This document shows positions 36,080 through 47,900 of a stretch of DNA of 64,000 bases, one piece after another. The notes beneath the pieces were generated by a model. That model was not told where the DNA came from. It did not search any database and saw only the letters and a list, made by a program, of their open reading frames with translations. Origin of the DNA: Crocodylus rhombifer (Eukaryota; Chordata; Crocodylia; Crocodylidae). Where the stretch lies: positions 651,196-715,195 of the forward strand of contig JAVSML010001088.1 in NCBI GenBank assembly GCA_038503035.1, read 5' to 3'. Position 1 is the first letter of the stretch. The number at the start of each line of letters is the position of its first letter. The position numbers and the translations under genes were made by a program.

Positions 36080-37310
36080 GGTAAGAAAGGGTGATGCACT
36101 GCTCAGCCCTGGCCTCCCAGCTCAAATCTGCCTAGTGCTGGAAAAGCCCCCACTGGGGGGCTTTTCACCCACAGCAAACTGACTAGCAGGGCTCCCATTA
36201 GCTCAGCCCTGCCCCTGCCGCAGCCCCACACTTGTGAGAGAGACCCAGGGAAATGCACACAGCCAGCCCAGCATCCTTATCCCCAGAACTGGGCTCTGCA
36301 CCAAGGGTTTTTCACCCTATCAAAGTTCAGCTCACCAGACTTGCAGCCTTGCCTCCTCTCTAGCCCACACCTATGAGAGGCAGGGGCCCAGATGGGTAAA
36401 TGTACTGATCCAGCCAGGGCTTGCCCACCTTGGGGGGGCATGGGGAAGAACCTCCACCAGGGGCTTTTTGCTCCCCTGCAGCCTGGCTCATTGGGCTGGG
36501 ATCAACTCAGCACCTCCCCCAGCTCCAGCCCTCCATCTCTGAGAGTGGAGGTGGGGTAGAGGAGGAACAGCCCAGCCCAGCCCAGCCCAGCACTGGACCC
36601 CCAGCCAGAATCTGCCCAGTTGAGGGGATGGGAAGCCCCCACTAAGGGATTTTAACTCCCCCACAGCCTGGCTCACCAGGCTGGGATCAGCTCAGCCCCA
36701 CCCCATCCCCATGGGGCTTTCACCATCCATGCTGGGCAGATCCCAGCTGGGGGGGGTTGGTGCCGAGCTAAGCCAATGTGTTCCACTCCCTGACCCCCAC
36801 CTCTCAGACAGGAGGGCAGAGGAGAGGCCAGGGTGAGCCCATGCCAGCCAGATGAGCCAGGACCTGAAGGAGCAAAAAGCCCTCAGTGGGTGTTTCCCCC
36901 TTCCCCCCTCACCAGGCAGACTCTGGCTAGGAGAGCCAGTGTCCAGCTGGGCTAGTGCATTCATCCCCCAACCCCCTGCCTCTCACAGGTGGGAGGTGGA
37001 AGGGGGTGCTAAGCTGATCTCAGTCTGGCAAGCCAGGGTGTGCCAGAGTGAAAAGCCCCCAGTGGGCTTTCCCCCCTCCCCCACAAGGGAGGGCCCTGCT
37101 CTAGGCAGACCCTGGCTGGGGGCCCATCTGGGCCAAAGCGTTCTCTCCCTATTCCACCTCCCCTCTCAGAGGCAGGGAGCTGGGTTGGGGGGAGGGGTGG
37201 AGGCTGAGCTGATGGTAAGCCCACTCTCCTTGCTGCTCTGGGGGTGAAAAGCCACACCACTGCTGGGGCTTTTCTTCCCATTGTCCTGTACTGACAGGAG
37301 GCTAGAGGGG
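36080..37310 (+). repeat. Degenerate GC-rich internal satellite, about seven units of 150-230 bp
   Basis: A recurrent hallmark, an AAAAGCCC...GGGGCTTTT-like inverted motif followed by CCC(T)CAGCCTGGCTCACCAGG CTGGGATCAGCTCAGC-type text and a GAGAGGCAGGGG-like end, recurs near 36150, 36302, 36460, 36645, 36872, 37050 and 37245. Units differ in length and are diverged. The many long open frames across it on both strands are products of composition. Confidence 0.55.
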
Positions 37311-37701
37311 CTTGGGGGTGCATTCCCTTACTCCCCACCTTGCCCCATCCTGCCAGGCTTACAGGTGCTGGCAGGTAGCAGAGGCCTTAGTGCCTTATCT
37401 CTGTGATGGCTGGGGGGGGGGACAGTCCTGCTCTGCTGAAGCAGACAGCACAGCACAGGGCTGCAAAGCATTCTGTGATGCTGGGGGACTGAGAGTTAAC
37501 TTGCATCAGGAAGGGATCTGTAACACAAGTTCAATAGACCAGCTTGATCTAAATCAGTTAAATCTGATACTGCATCCAACCAGGTTTATCTTAAACCAGT
37601 TTTGACCATTTTGGAAGTGGTTTATATGCACTGAACTTCTGTTAGAGTTTAAACCAATTTCAGATCACTTAAACCAGTTTGTGTGTAACTTCTGTCCCTA
37701 G

Positions 37702-40060
37702 CCTTTCAGTCTCCCTCCATATTCCCACCCCTAGTTTTCTTTGCTATGTCCCATTATTTCACCACCCCCAACTCTTCATCCCCAGGAAGTTTCCATCTCC
37801 TTTCTCCCTACCACACACACACACACCAGTTCCCAATCCCAATCCCTTTATGCCAGCCTGTAGCACCAGTTTCTGTCCTCTGAGGTTCATCATCATCCTA
37901 GTCTACTCCCCTGTCTCTCTCTCTGTTTCCCTCTCTCAGTTTGGCTCTTGCCAACTCTATATTCAAATCAGGCAGCTTTCTTCTCCATGTTGCCTGGCCT
38001 GGCCTCAGCCAAGCCCAGAATCACAGGAGACACAAGAAATAAGCTCCCTGTTCTTGGCTACTCCACACAGTCAACAGGGTTTACACCATATAAGTAGAAC
38101 CGTTTCTTAAGCAGTGTTTCAACTTAATTTAGTGTTTGGGTGAGTCGTTTGTTTTTATTTTAATTTGAATTGCTGAAATTGCTTAGTTGGACAGCCTTAT
38201 AACGTGGAAGTCAGTTACTCTTGAAGTTTGTGTCCATTTTTCAGTAGAATAGTTTATATTTTCTTGTTTTTTCCCCAAAATCCTACAAAAAGTGAAGACA
38301 CAGCCCTGTTCCCAGATTCTTAAAATCTGAAACCCAAACTCTGTAAACTACTCTAAGAAGGTTAGCTTCAATGACTTCAGCAACAGTTCATCTATAGAGA
38401 CAAATGCAGGATCTAGGCCACTATTATTGTAGACTAGACTTTCCAAATGGCAACTTCACTAGTATTTCTCTGTTTGGTGTACATAGTTCATTTTAAATTC
38501 AGGTCTCTCTTGCATTCTGTGATGCTCATTACCAGCCTAAACCCAATCAATATATTTCTTATTTCATTGGCTTTCAGGGGGTATATAATTGCAGAACTCA
38601 TGAAGGATTTTTTCTATGTCATTTTAAATCATGCCCTCCAAACCATTTCCTAAAACTTTGTACATAAAATAGTCATCAGCAAAAGGCAGCAATAAAATTA
38701 ACAGATCCAAACAAACAAGATACACTGTAAAAACAGAAGAATGTGTTTTGATTCCAATAACATGTAACAACTAAAAAGTATGTATCAGCTTTGAAATATA
38801 ATACCCTCTTGTCAGCCATCTTCTTTCCTCTTGCAAACAAAACATTACCTGACAAAGGGTCACTATAAAATATTGTAGATATTAAATATATTTATTATGG
38901 GAACACAGAGAACACCTAATACCACTCCAATTCCCATATTGCATGCAATTTCCTAATCATTTTCTGAAATTTAGATTTTGTCTGCACAGCAGTTTTTGTG
39001 GCAGATGGTGAAGAAGAGTCTGAAAAAAAATTTCTGAATCAAGCTACCTCCACTCTACTACATCTGCCAGATCTGGGTATGGAGAAAAAGAATAAAAGAG
39101 AGGCTCAGTAGACAGGATAAAGTACTTACAAGAAAGCTAAAGAATAGCTTGCATCTGACCAGCTGAAGCATCTTGGGAGAAGAGACCATACTCTGGGAGG
39201 GAACACTACCAAAGAAAGAAACTATCTGGAAAACTTACCGTAACAAGTGGGAAAGGGAAGCCTTCTGAGAAACTAGTACCTGGACTGCCCCAGCATGCTA
39301 ATACAGGATCACTTCTGCCTTTGCCCATTATTGTTGACATATATACAAATTATCTAGATTCAACTAATGCAAAGCTGCACAGTCTGCCTCTGACTCAGTG
39401 TTTGGGAGATGCATGCCACTGGGTGATCAGTCTTGACAGAGGACAGACTATGATATTTGTTTCAATTCCTAAGCGCTTCTTTCTTGCCCATCTTTCCAAT
39501 ATCGTTCTGTAATGGCCTTAAGTGGCATTCTGAGTAAAGCATTTAACTATGACAAATGCTCACAGCCCTCTGCTCAAAGTCTCAGCAGTGAGGTGACCAG
39601 CAAGAAAAAAAAAAACCCTGCAGAATCCCTTTTAAAAGTTTTTCATGCTGTTTTGTCTTTATGAGCTGTTTTGTCTGCCCTAGAAAGGGCAGCTACCCAG
39701 CCAGAAACTGTGAATTTTCTACAACTACATCCTTTAGCCCAGAAACCCACTAGCTTAATTCCCTTAATTTTCCAAGCTACCATTCTACACCCAGAAAATG
39801 GATGGTAGAGCTACAGTACTGGCATCAAGTTAAGGATGAGCAGGGAGGACCTGAGGTGAATCTCAACAGATGGCAGGGACAGATAAAGGAAGAATGACCT
39901 GTGATAGACGAGTTATTTCCAGATATTAATGAATCTGGGAGACTAAAGCTCCAGTTTAATAAAACCAATTTTATTATGTTCTCAATCTCTGGCTGGTTTG
40001 TTTGTCTGTCTTTTCCACCTCCCATGATGTCCAAGATAAGCTACTTTGAGTTTACTTATA
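37702..40060. other. Pyrimidine-rich then AT-rich DNA, no gene supported
   Basis: 37700-38000 is C/T-rich with a CA microsatellite (37813-37828) and TCTCTCTC runs; the rest is AT-rich. Open frames at 37679-38110 and 38447-38653 have no domain. The partner of the 34690 direct repeat lies at 38083-38144. Confidence 0.4.
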
Positions 40061-40069
40061 GAGGTACAC

Positions 40070-41500
40070 AGTCCTATTAATCTTTATAAAGAATCTTCTG
40101 TCTTTCCACTTGTATAATTGCTTCCATCTCTATTGGGGTCAGTTAAGTGTATTATTTTTAACCAAATCCAGCCAGTAGTTTCACAGTGAAGACAATGGTA
40201 TTACAAAGATGACTGAATCCTCCACTACTTTTTAATCTGCTCCTGAATGATCCAAGGCACATGCTAACAGGGAATCGATCCCATGCACCCACACTATTAA
40301 ATAAGTCTATCTTTCCCTAGCTTTATGCAGATAATGCATTATTAAATGTCTCAATCCCAACTAGGCCTCCCCCCGCTAGTAGATATTCTTCAACAATACT
40401 GCCTCTCAAACAGCTTGGAAGCCAGCACTATTACGTCACAGATATTGTTTTTTGGGAATCAAAGAAAGTCTGCAAAAACATAACCTGTTTATCGCTATGC
40501 GGCTTTTACAGAAAATGAAATTAGAGGTAGTGTTCTTATGTAAATACCTCAACATTTATTTTAATAAAAATATGATCTGGAAAAACACTGACAATATGAG
40601 CATAAGCTTTAGATAGAGTTTTAGCCTAAAACCATTAGAAGGGCAATACTGGCAGCACTAATGCTCTACAGATCTAAGGTAAAGTCCATTTTATTGTATG
40701 GAGTGAAACTATGGGAAACTGACTGCATGTTTCATTGCAAAATATACAAAAAAAATCCAATTACTTTTTAAGACAGCTTTCATCTCTACTAAATGCTACA
40801 CCGTGGAGGGGAAGGGAGCCTCAAATTAATGCAAGCCCTTTAGCTGAATTAAAAACTAAAGTATTGGATAAAAATAGAGCTTATACCCCTATACGATACC
40901 CTTAGTATATTTTAGATGCCTTTTCTCTTCCAGATAAATACATATTTGTACAGTTAAGTAACATTTATACTCTCATCCAAACAAATGGCCTGAGAAATGT
41001 GTTAATAGCTACTGACCCATATTCCCCCATATTTAAAACAAGATATATATTTAAGAATTAAAGACATCAGCATGCAGATAGATATTCAGGCAGTGAGATT
41101 TTCAAACTTCCCCATTTTGATATTAATAAAGCACATTCTTCTGGACTAGAAACATCTGTGTTAAGTACAAAAACACAAACAACAAGAGACCGTTACTAGA
41201 TGGCAGTTCATTCTAACGAAATCTGCAGTTAGTGGGACAAGGTGGTATCGGACCCTATATTCAGACAGGTTATGTTTCTGCAGGAGTAATGAGATCGATA
41301 ACCTAAATAACTATTTGTGGTCTGGTTCATTTTTTGAAGACATAAAAAGGAAATGGATCTCTCCAGTAGTGGAAATTTTAAAAGTATTGAGCTAATAAAT
41401 TAAAAACAATTTTGCTTGTAACAACTTAGAGTCCATTCTATACTCCTTGGGTGTATTTGCATTGATTGGACAAAGAATAAGGACCAAAGATCAAATACAA
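40070..41500 (+). pseudogene. Decayed non-CR1 LINE reverse transcriptase
   Basis: On the plus strand, 40217-40370 translates as PPLLFNLLLNDPRHMLTGN, a short gap, then a stop and LYADNALLNVS. This is the non-LTR reverse transcriptase 'G-PLSPLLFNL---D' segment followed by the catalytic YADD box; here the second aspartate is N. Further on, 40540-40640 shows YLNIYFNKNMIWKNTDN, and 40690-40720 shows SILLYGVKLWET, matching the 'K-YLG--F-----W' and 'LLYG---W' positions that follow the catalytic domain in such LINEs. Many stops and frameshifts. The long spacer between the two boxes and the LLYG block point to a clade other than CR1; precise clade not determined. Confidence 0.65.
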
Positions 41501-41755
41501 TTCCCTGTTTTTAATTTTTGTTCCATAATTTTATATTGTTTCATTTTATTTACTTTTATATAACATCATATATTGTGTTTGATTTGGAGGGCAGTGGAGG
41601 GTGGTGGTAGGAAATAAGGGGGACCAGATGGGAGGGCAGGTACAAAGGAGGCAGGTGCCTGGGGTCAGTGGGGCAGGGGGAAAGGCAGCAGGAGACAGGC
41701 TACTTAACTGACTCCCTCCCCTCCCCCACCGCATGCCTCTGACTGCCTCTCCAGG

Positions 41756-42595
41756 CTGGGCTCAGACATTACACACAAACTGGTTTAAGTGATCAGAAAC
41801 TGATTTAAACCTGTAACAGAACAGATGTTCGGTGCACATAAACCAGTTTGAAAAAGGTGGAAACCATTTTGAAATAAACATGGTTGAATATAGTATCAGA
41901 TTTAGCAAACTTGGCTCAAACAGTTTATGCAATATCTGCCCCAGTCCCCTTGCTAATTTGAGTTAAATCAGATTCCTCCAGCATCCTGGTAAGCTCTCTG
42001 GGCTGGGCGGGGCTCTCTGCTCCACAGCAGGGCTGGCCCTGCCCCTCTGCTACCTGGCTGGAGCTCCAGCAGAGACTTGCAGACACAGTACTCACTGCTT
42101 AAGCAGGGATCCCTTCCTCCTTTCCCACAGCATGGGCCATAGCCAACATGTGGTATGCTAGCTAATGCTGAGACAGAGCAAATAGGACAGTGTCCGCTTA
42201 GGGCTTTTTGAAGCTAATCAACAAGTCAACTGGTAATGTGCCTGCATTCCTTTCTTTGGAAAAAGCTGTTTAAGGAGAGCTTGAACTAACAAGCTAGGCT
42301 TTATCTTCTGATGGGATGCTAAATGCTGATAACATAGCTGATAAATCCTCTGTTATGAGGAACATTTTCCAGGGCCTGCCCCATTCAGCTCAGCACTGTA
42401 GAAGGGAAGGGAGGGCTGCTCTAGTTCCCCTCCCCCCCAGCTTCTAGTCTGAACTACTGAAGACATGTGCTGGCATTTTTTTCAGTCCAAAAGGGATGTC
42501 TGTGTGATTACCAACTGATTTAGCCTAGCCAAGTTAAACTAACCTGCAAAGATTGAATCAATTCAGGCTCAGGCTTTTTGAATGTCTGTCCCTAG
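41756..42595 (-). mobile_element. CTAGG-ended element, copy 4
   Basis: Left end CTGGGCTCAGACATTACACA with CAAACTGGTTTAAGTGATCA and the right end TTCAATCAATTCAGGCTCAGG-like text (42552-42580) then TTTTTGAATGTCTGTCCCTAG are the reverse of copy 1. It also shares the interior CACAGCAGGGCTGG and CTAGCTAATGCTGAG phrases with copy 1, so copies 1 and 4 are the closest pair. No transposase. Confidence 0.65.
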
Positions 42596-42599
42596 CCCT

Positions 42600-43845
42600 A
42601 CTACCTCCCTGTCTGCCCCCCAACCCCCGCCACTGCTTTCCCTAATAAAGCATTGCAGGATGAATTTGAAATAACCTTCCACTAATTAGATTATATACAT
42701 GGAAAATTGTAACAAATTTATAAATTTGGAGCAAATGAAGAGGCTTCAATGAAAGTAGCTTGCAGAAAAAATGTTCAATCCATTAAAACTCCTAGGAAAA
42801 AGCCATTGCAAACAATTGAATAATTTAATAGGTGAAAATGAATGTTGTTTTGTATTGTATTACACATGTACGGCATAGTATGCTGAAAGATTAAAGAGTC
42901 TTCTTACACTTGTTCATAAGGAAACTAAGGAAACTCTGAGAACTGTGTGTAAGGTGGTAGCTACACACCTATAAAATATGCACGGGTTTACTCCATAAAC
43001 CAACACAAGCCATATCCTCATCCAAAGTTATTTCAAGTACACAGTTATTCCAGATGCTATTAAAGCCTATCATTTAAAATATGTTCATAAAGGAGAAGGA
43101 GCAAACATGCATGAAGTAGAGATCCTATAGTAGAATTAGTGTTCTAATAATTTCAGTGACAATTTTTATATATTGAAAGAATGTTCTGCTTATAAGAAAC
43201 TTGATTGTGTTCTGTTATATGCTCCATTTTAGGCATCACAAAACACTCTATTTTTTTTCAAAGCAAAACTATTTTCTGTATTTTTATGTAAACCTAATCA
43301 CAGAAGCTCTCTGCCAGACCAAGGATGCCATTACATATTGACGTACAAATAATCCTTTCCAAATTGCTTTCTGTTGCATTCATTTTTTACATTAAAAAAG
43401 CAAAAGGTACGTATAGGTTTACAATTATTTTTACAAGTACAACAAATATATGAAAGCTATTTCTGGCCAGATTCTTTTTGCAATGTATGCTTCAAACACA
43501 TTCTTCAAAGATGAAGTGATGTTGCTATTTGTAAGTGAATTTCTCTGTTTGTTTCCGTATTCAAAGGCTTAGTAACTTTTAAACAAAGTTACTAAGCTTT
43601 AATATCAGATTTTTTTGCATTTAAATTATTTAGCTAAATAAATTAGCAATTAGCAATAAAAGTTTTTTTGATGTTATGTTTGCATTATGACTTTTTAAAA
43701 TAAAACACTAGCATTTAGTGCCAATGCCGAATCCAAACCCCTTTATACATTTTTCTTTAAAAAAAAAAACCAATTTTCTGCTTTGTTATTATTGGAAGTG
43801 GAGTTCTAGTCTGAAATGTGACACTACAAAATAATATTTGGGCTT
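42600..43845. other. AT-rich DNA, nothing recognised
   Basis: Unremarkable AT-rich sequence up to the start of the next CR1. Confidence 0.45.
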
Positions 43846-43847
43846 AA

Positions 43848-44483
43848 GATGCTGCGGCTAGTAAAGTGACCAAAACGCTGGCTTGCATCCATAGATGCTT
43901 CTCGAGCAAATCCCGGGATGTCATTCTCCCCTTGTACTCGGCCTTGGTGAGGCCGCAGCTGGAGTACTGCGTCCAGTTTTGGGCTCCACAATTCAAAAAG
44001 GATGTGGAGAAGCTTGAGAGAGTCCAGAGGAGAGCCACGCGCATGATCAGAGGTCAGGAAAACAGATCTTACGATGATAGGCTGAGAGACGTGGGACTCT
44101 TTAGCCTGGAAAAGCGCAGGCTCAGGGGTGATCTGATGGCCACCTATAAGTTTATCAGGGGTGACCACCAGGATCTGGGGGAACGTTTGTTCACCAGAGC
44201 GCCCCAAGGGATGACGAGGTCGAATGGTCACAAACTCCTGCAAGACCATTTCAGGCTGGACATAAGGAAGAATTTCTTTACTGTCCGAGCCCCCAAGGTC
44301 TGGAACAGTCTGCCAGCGGAGGTGGTTCAAGCACCTACATTGAACACCTTCAAGAGTAAATTGGATGCTTATCTTGCTGGGATCCTATGACCCCAGCTGA
44401 CTTCCTGCCCTTTGGGCAGGGGGCTGGACTCGATGATCTCCCGAGGTCCCTTCCAGCCTTGATGTCTATGAAATCTATGAAAT
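43848..44483 (+). mobile_element. Young 5'-truncated CR1 LINE with open reverse transcriptase C-terminus
   Basis: Homology to the 58-kb CR1 begins abruptly at GATGCTGCGGCTAGTAAAG and ends in GATGTCTATGAAATCTATGA, the CR1 tail. The plus frame 43866-44390 (174 codons to TGA) encodes the post-polymerase C-terminal part of the CR1 ORF2 protein: ALVRPQLEYCVQFW, then RVQRRATRMIRG, KRRLRGDLMATYK and a final KVWNSLPAEVV...KSKLDAYLAGIL. These are the conserved C-terminal landmarks of the family. The catalytic domain and the endonuclease are missing, so the copy cannot move. The protein is nearly identical to residues 105-278 of the frame at 58510-59346, implying recent activity of this subfamily. A 168-codon frame on the opposite strand is a shadow. 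Confidence 0.92.
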
Positions 44484-44489
44484 TTAAAA

Positions 44490-45980
44490 CGTGTCCATCC
44501 TTTTGAAAATAAATTTTCACAGTTTACCAATAAGAATATGGGGTGAAATTCTAGGTTTTCTAAATTCACTAGAAATATCTTCTTGGTTTCACTAGAGCCA
44601 AAAATTTTCCTGTAGGGCAATATCTGATCAGTTATTCTTCAGCTAAATACAGTAGTCAAGCCATGCTGTGTGCAAATTTAAATTTGTTGTGGGTCCAGTT
44701 GAATTGTTTTGTGTCAAAACGTCTTGTGCATCCACAAACAAACATTTTTACATGTTGGTAAATCATCTTTGGAAGTAATTTTACTTTGATTTGGTATGAT
44801 CACACAGCAATCTATAGCAAGTGTTATATAAACTTTTTTGTAACTAGTGTCACATCCCATACTACACGTACTGTCTAGTAAGCTCCCTCCATCCCAGATA
44901 AAAATAGCAGCATAATATATTTTTAAAAAGGAGACTTTTTGTTAAGTCATGTGTACTGTATATAACTATTTTACTGTACACAGAAATAACGTAAAAAAGG
45001 GGTAGAGGACAACACCAGATGATGAAATGGCACATAACTTTCCGAGGACAAATGGCCTCCTAATAATCCTATACAAACTTACTGCTTTTTTTTTTTTTTT
45101 TTTTTAAATACTAACAAAATTTCCCTTTAAAATAATACACAGTAATACATCAATTTTATCTTCTTTCTTAGTCCTCAGTATCAGACCTCTTCTGAACTGA
45201 CGTATTACTGTCCTAAATCCAGAGCCACATAATGAAGACAAACATTCCACTAAAAGGCACAACATTACAAATACAACAAAAATAAAGGTGAAATATAAAT
45301 GATAATTCACATGTATTAGGTGTGAGTAAATCATTTCACTGAAATACACAAGAATCAACTGCAGTAATAAATATCTTACATAAAACCTACTTTTCTCATA
45401 CCTGACAGTACTTTCAAAATGATACTGGCTCATAAAAATCAAAGAGACAACAAAACGAAACAAGAGGAATCATGGAAATTGATCCGTTTGTCCCCATAAT
45501 CCCATTAACTTCTGACAGATATCTCAGAACACCAGAGTGCAAAAAAATAAGAGAAAGCATTTATAACAGCAATAGCATGCACCATAGGATAGCTGATCAA
45601 AATGCTGAGTGTTTATTGCCAAACAAACATAATCAGGCTGTGGAGCTACAAAGATACAAGGCAACAATGTCTTGATTGTGAAACAAATATTAGATGTGCA
45701 TGCAGTAATCATGCAGCATTGTTGCAAAGGACAACATAGGCACAAAAATTCACAACAAGTTGAATGTGTAGGCATACTGTTTGATAGACAATGAAGTATC
45801 ATTCCAGTAAGAAATGCTTCAGGATACAAGATGATGCACTGAAAACAAAACAAACACATTTACCAGAAACTGATCTTTAGACCTTGTTTAATATGGTTTC
45901 TATTACTTCCCTTTCTCTCAAATGGCCCCTTGTCCCTGCACATTTGAATATCATTTGAAGCTTTATTTAATACGTTTATA
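44490..45980. other. AT-rich DNA with T20 run
   Basis: T20 at 45086-45105. Overlapping open frames at 45104-45463 (minus), 45472-45675 (plus) and 45524-45859 (minus) lack domains. Nothing else recognised. Confidence 0.4.
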
Positions 45981-45984
45981 CACA

Positions 45985-47406
45985 AGATAGTTGGAAGAAG
46001 GCCAATATCATGCCAAACTTCAAGAAGGGAGGAAAGTAGATCTGGCAAACTACAGACCCATCAGCCTGACCTCTGTCCTGGGGAAGGTCTTGGAAAAGAT
46101 TATTAAAGAGGCCATTCTTAACAGACTAGCTGATGGCAATAACCTAAGGGATCACCAGCATCAGTTTGTTGTGGGTAGGTCTTGCTTGACCAATCTTATT
46201 TCCTTTTATGACCAGGTGACCTATCACCTGGACAAGGGGGAAAAGATTGATGTCGTATATTTTGACTTTAAAAAAGCCTTCAATCTGGTATACCATGATC
46301 GTCTCTTAGCAAAACTGGCTGACTGCGGCCTCAACCTCACCACGATCCACTGGCTGGGGAATTGGCTCCACGGTAGGACCCAGAGGGTGGTGACTGATGG
46401 AAGCCAATAGTCTTGGTGCATGGTCACCAGTGGGGTCCCTCAAGGCTCTGTCCTAGGGCCTATACCGTTTAGCATCTTCACCAGTGATGTGGACATTGGT
46501 GTCAGAAGCAGACTGGCCAAGTTTGTCGATGACACCAAACTCTGGGGTAAAGCAGCCACACCGGAGGACAGGAGAGTAATCCAGGCAGATCTTGACAAGC
46601 TCATGAAATAGGCAGATGAGAACCTGATGGCATTTAACACTGACAAATGCAAGGTTCTCCACCTTGGGAGGAAAAATCTGCAGCATCCTTATAGGCTTGG
46701 CAGTGCTACACTGGTTAGCGCTACAGATGAAAGGGACTTGGGGGTGGGGCGGGTCATGATTGACCACAAGATGAACATGATCCTTCAATGTGATGTTGCA
46801 GCTAGTAAAGCGAGCAAAACGCTGGCTTGCATCCATAGATGCTTCTCAAGCAAATCTCGGGACATCATTCTTCTGTTGTACTTGGCCTTGGTGAGGCCAC
46901 AGCTGGAGTATTGCATAATTTTGGGCTGCACAATTCAAAAAGGATGGGGAGAAGCTTGAAAGAGTGCAGAGGAGAGTCACACACGTGATCAGAGGTCAGG
47001 AAAACAGAACTTATGATGAGAGGCTGAGAGCCATGGGACTCCTCAGCCTAGAAAACTGCAGGCTCAGTGGTGATCTGGTGGTCACCTATCAGGGGTGCTC
47101 ATCAGGATCTGGGAGAACATCTGATCACCAAAGCACCCCAAGGGATGACAAGATCGAATGGTCACAAACTCCTTCATTACCATTTCAGGCTGGACATAAG
47201 GAAGAACTTCTTTACTGTCTGAGCCCCCAAGGTTTGGAATAGACTGTCACTGGAGGCAGTTCAAGCACCCACTTTGAATGCCTTCAAGACACATTTGGAT
47301 GCTTATCTTGCTGGGATCCTATGATCCCTGCTCCTGGGGCAAGGGGCTGGACTCGATGATCCTCCTGGATCCCTTTAGCCCAAATGCCTATCAAATCTAT
47401 GAAATG
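45985..47406 (+). pseudogene. CR1 LINE, 5'-truncated, reverse transcriptase broken by stops and frameshifts
   Basis: The plus strand covers about 1.4 kb of CR1 ORF2. The frame starting at 45991 carries NYRPISLTSVLGKVLEKII, then GRSCLTNLISFYDQV, VYFDFKKAFNLV and WLGNWLHGRTQRVV. The next (46420-46611) has TSGVPQGSVLGP, then the catalytic box FVDDTKLWG (normally FADDTKLW). It continues at 46627-46959 and 46964-47242 with the KTLACIHRCFSSKS and post-polymerase regions. The order of blocks is that of an intact CR1, but it is split across at least four frames, with a TAG at 46409 and at 46609-46611. The 3' end reads TATCAAATCTATGAAA at 47390-47405. Older than the 43.8- and 58-kb copies. Confidence 0.92.
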
Positions 47407-47555
47407 CACTAGTCACAAAAGGATCCACTTTCCATTCTTATTTCTATTATCCATGTTTGGCCTTAGAAAGATGAGAGATAGAGGCAGTCCATCCTAAAGG
47501 CAGCAATCAAGGATTAGTGTTACATTGTAACTCTTTATAAAGAACAATTGAATCC

Positions 47556-47900
47556 TCAAAAAATAGGGTTGGAAGGGAACTGGAGACCCTGTGTCCAAAC
47601 TATTGCAGCTAAATAGTTGTCTAATGTAAATTTAAACAATTCTAATGACACAGATTCTATAACCTGGCTAGGCAACCTGTGTTTGAGTACTTAAACACAT
47701 AAGCATAGTTAGAAAGTTCTTCCTGATATCCAATTTAAAGTCTCCTTTTATGAACTATCATTATGGGCTTACATTGCAAAAAGCAATGTGAAAAAGACAG
47801 ATGTTCTATAAGGTATAAATCTACCTTGCCTTCCACACTGCTCTAAGGCCACTGTCTCTCCACTCTCCAAAAGTGGTAGACTGATAAGATACAGTAATAG
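47556..47900 (-). mobile_element. CR1-like LINE 3' region, antisense, diverged
   Basis: AGGGTTGGAAGGGAACTGGA and later AAAGTTCTTCCTGATATCCA (47715-47735) are the antisense CR1 3' pattern; intervening sequence is diverged. Boundaries approximate. Confidence 0.6.

Larger units (their letters stand above)
34928..37701 (+). mobile_element. CTAGG-ended element, copy 2 (outer, interrupted by copy 3)
   Basis: The left end CTAAGTACAACAGTTCAAAA with CAGTTCAATCTTTGCAGG inside parallels the left end of copy 1 at 25823. The right end (37560-37701), with TTAAACCAGTTTTGACCATT and ...TAACTTCTGTCCCTAG, parallels copy 1's right end. Between them sits an inverted second copy (35106-35914) and a GC-rich internal satellite. 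Family-level similarity is clear by eye. Duplications at the outer ends are poor (CTCCTGAG against CCTTTCAG). No transposase detected. Confidence 0.65.

Noticed and set aside
36852..37247. 131-codon open frame with repeated Ser/Pro/Gly text
   Set aside because: Translation of the degenerate satellite units; no domain.
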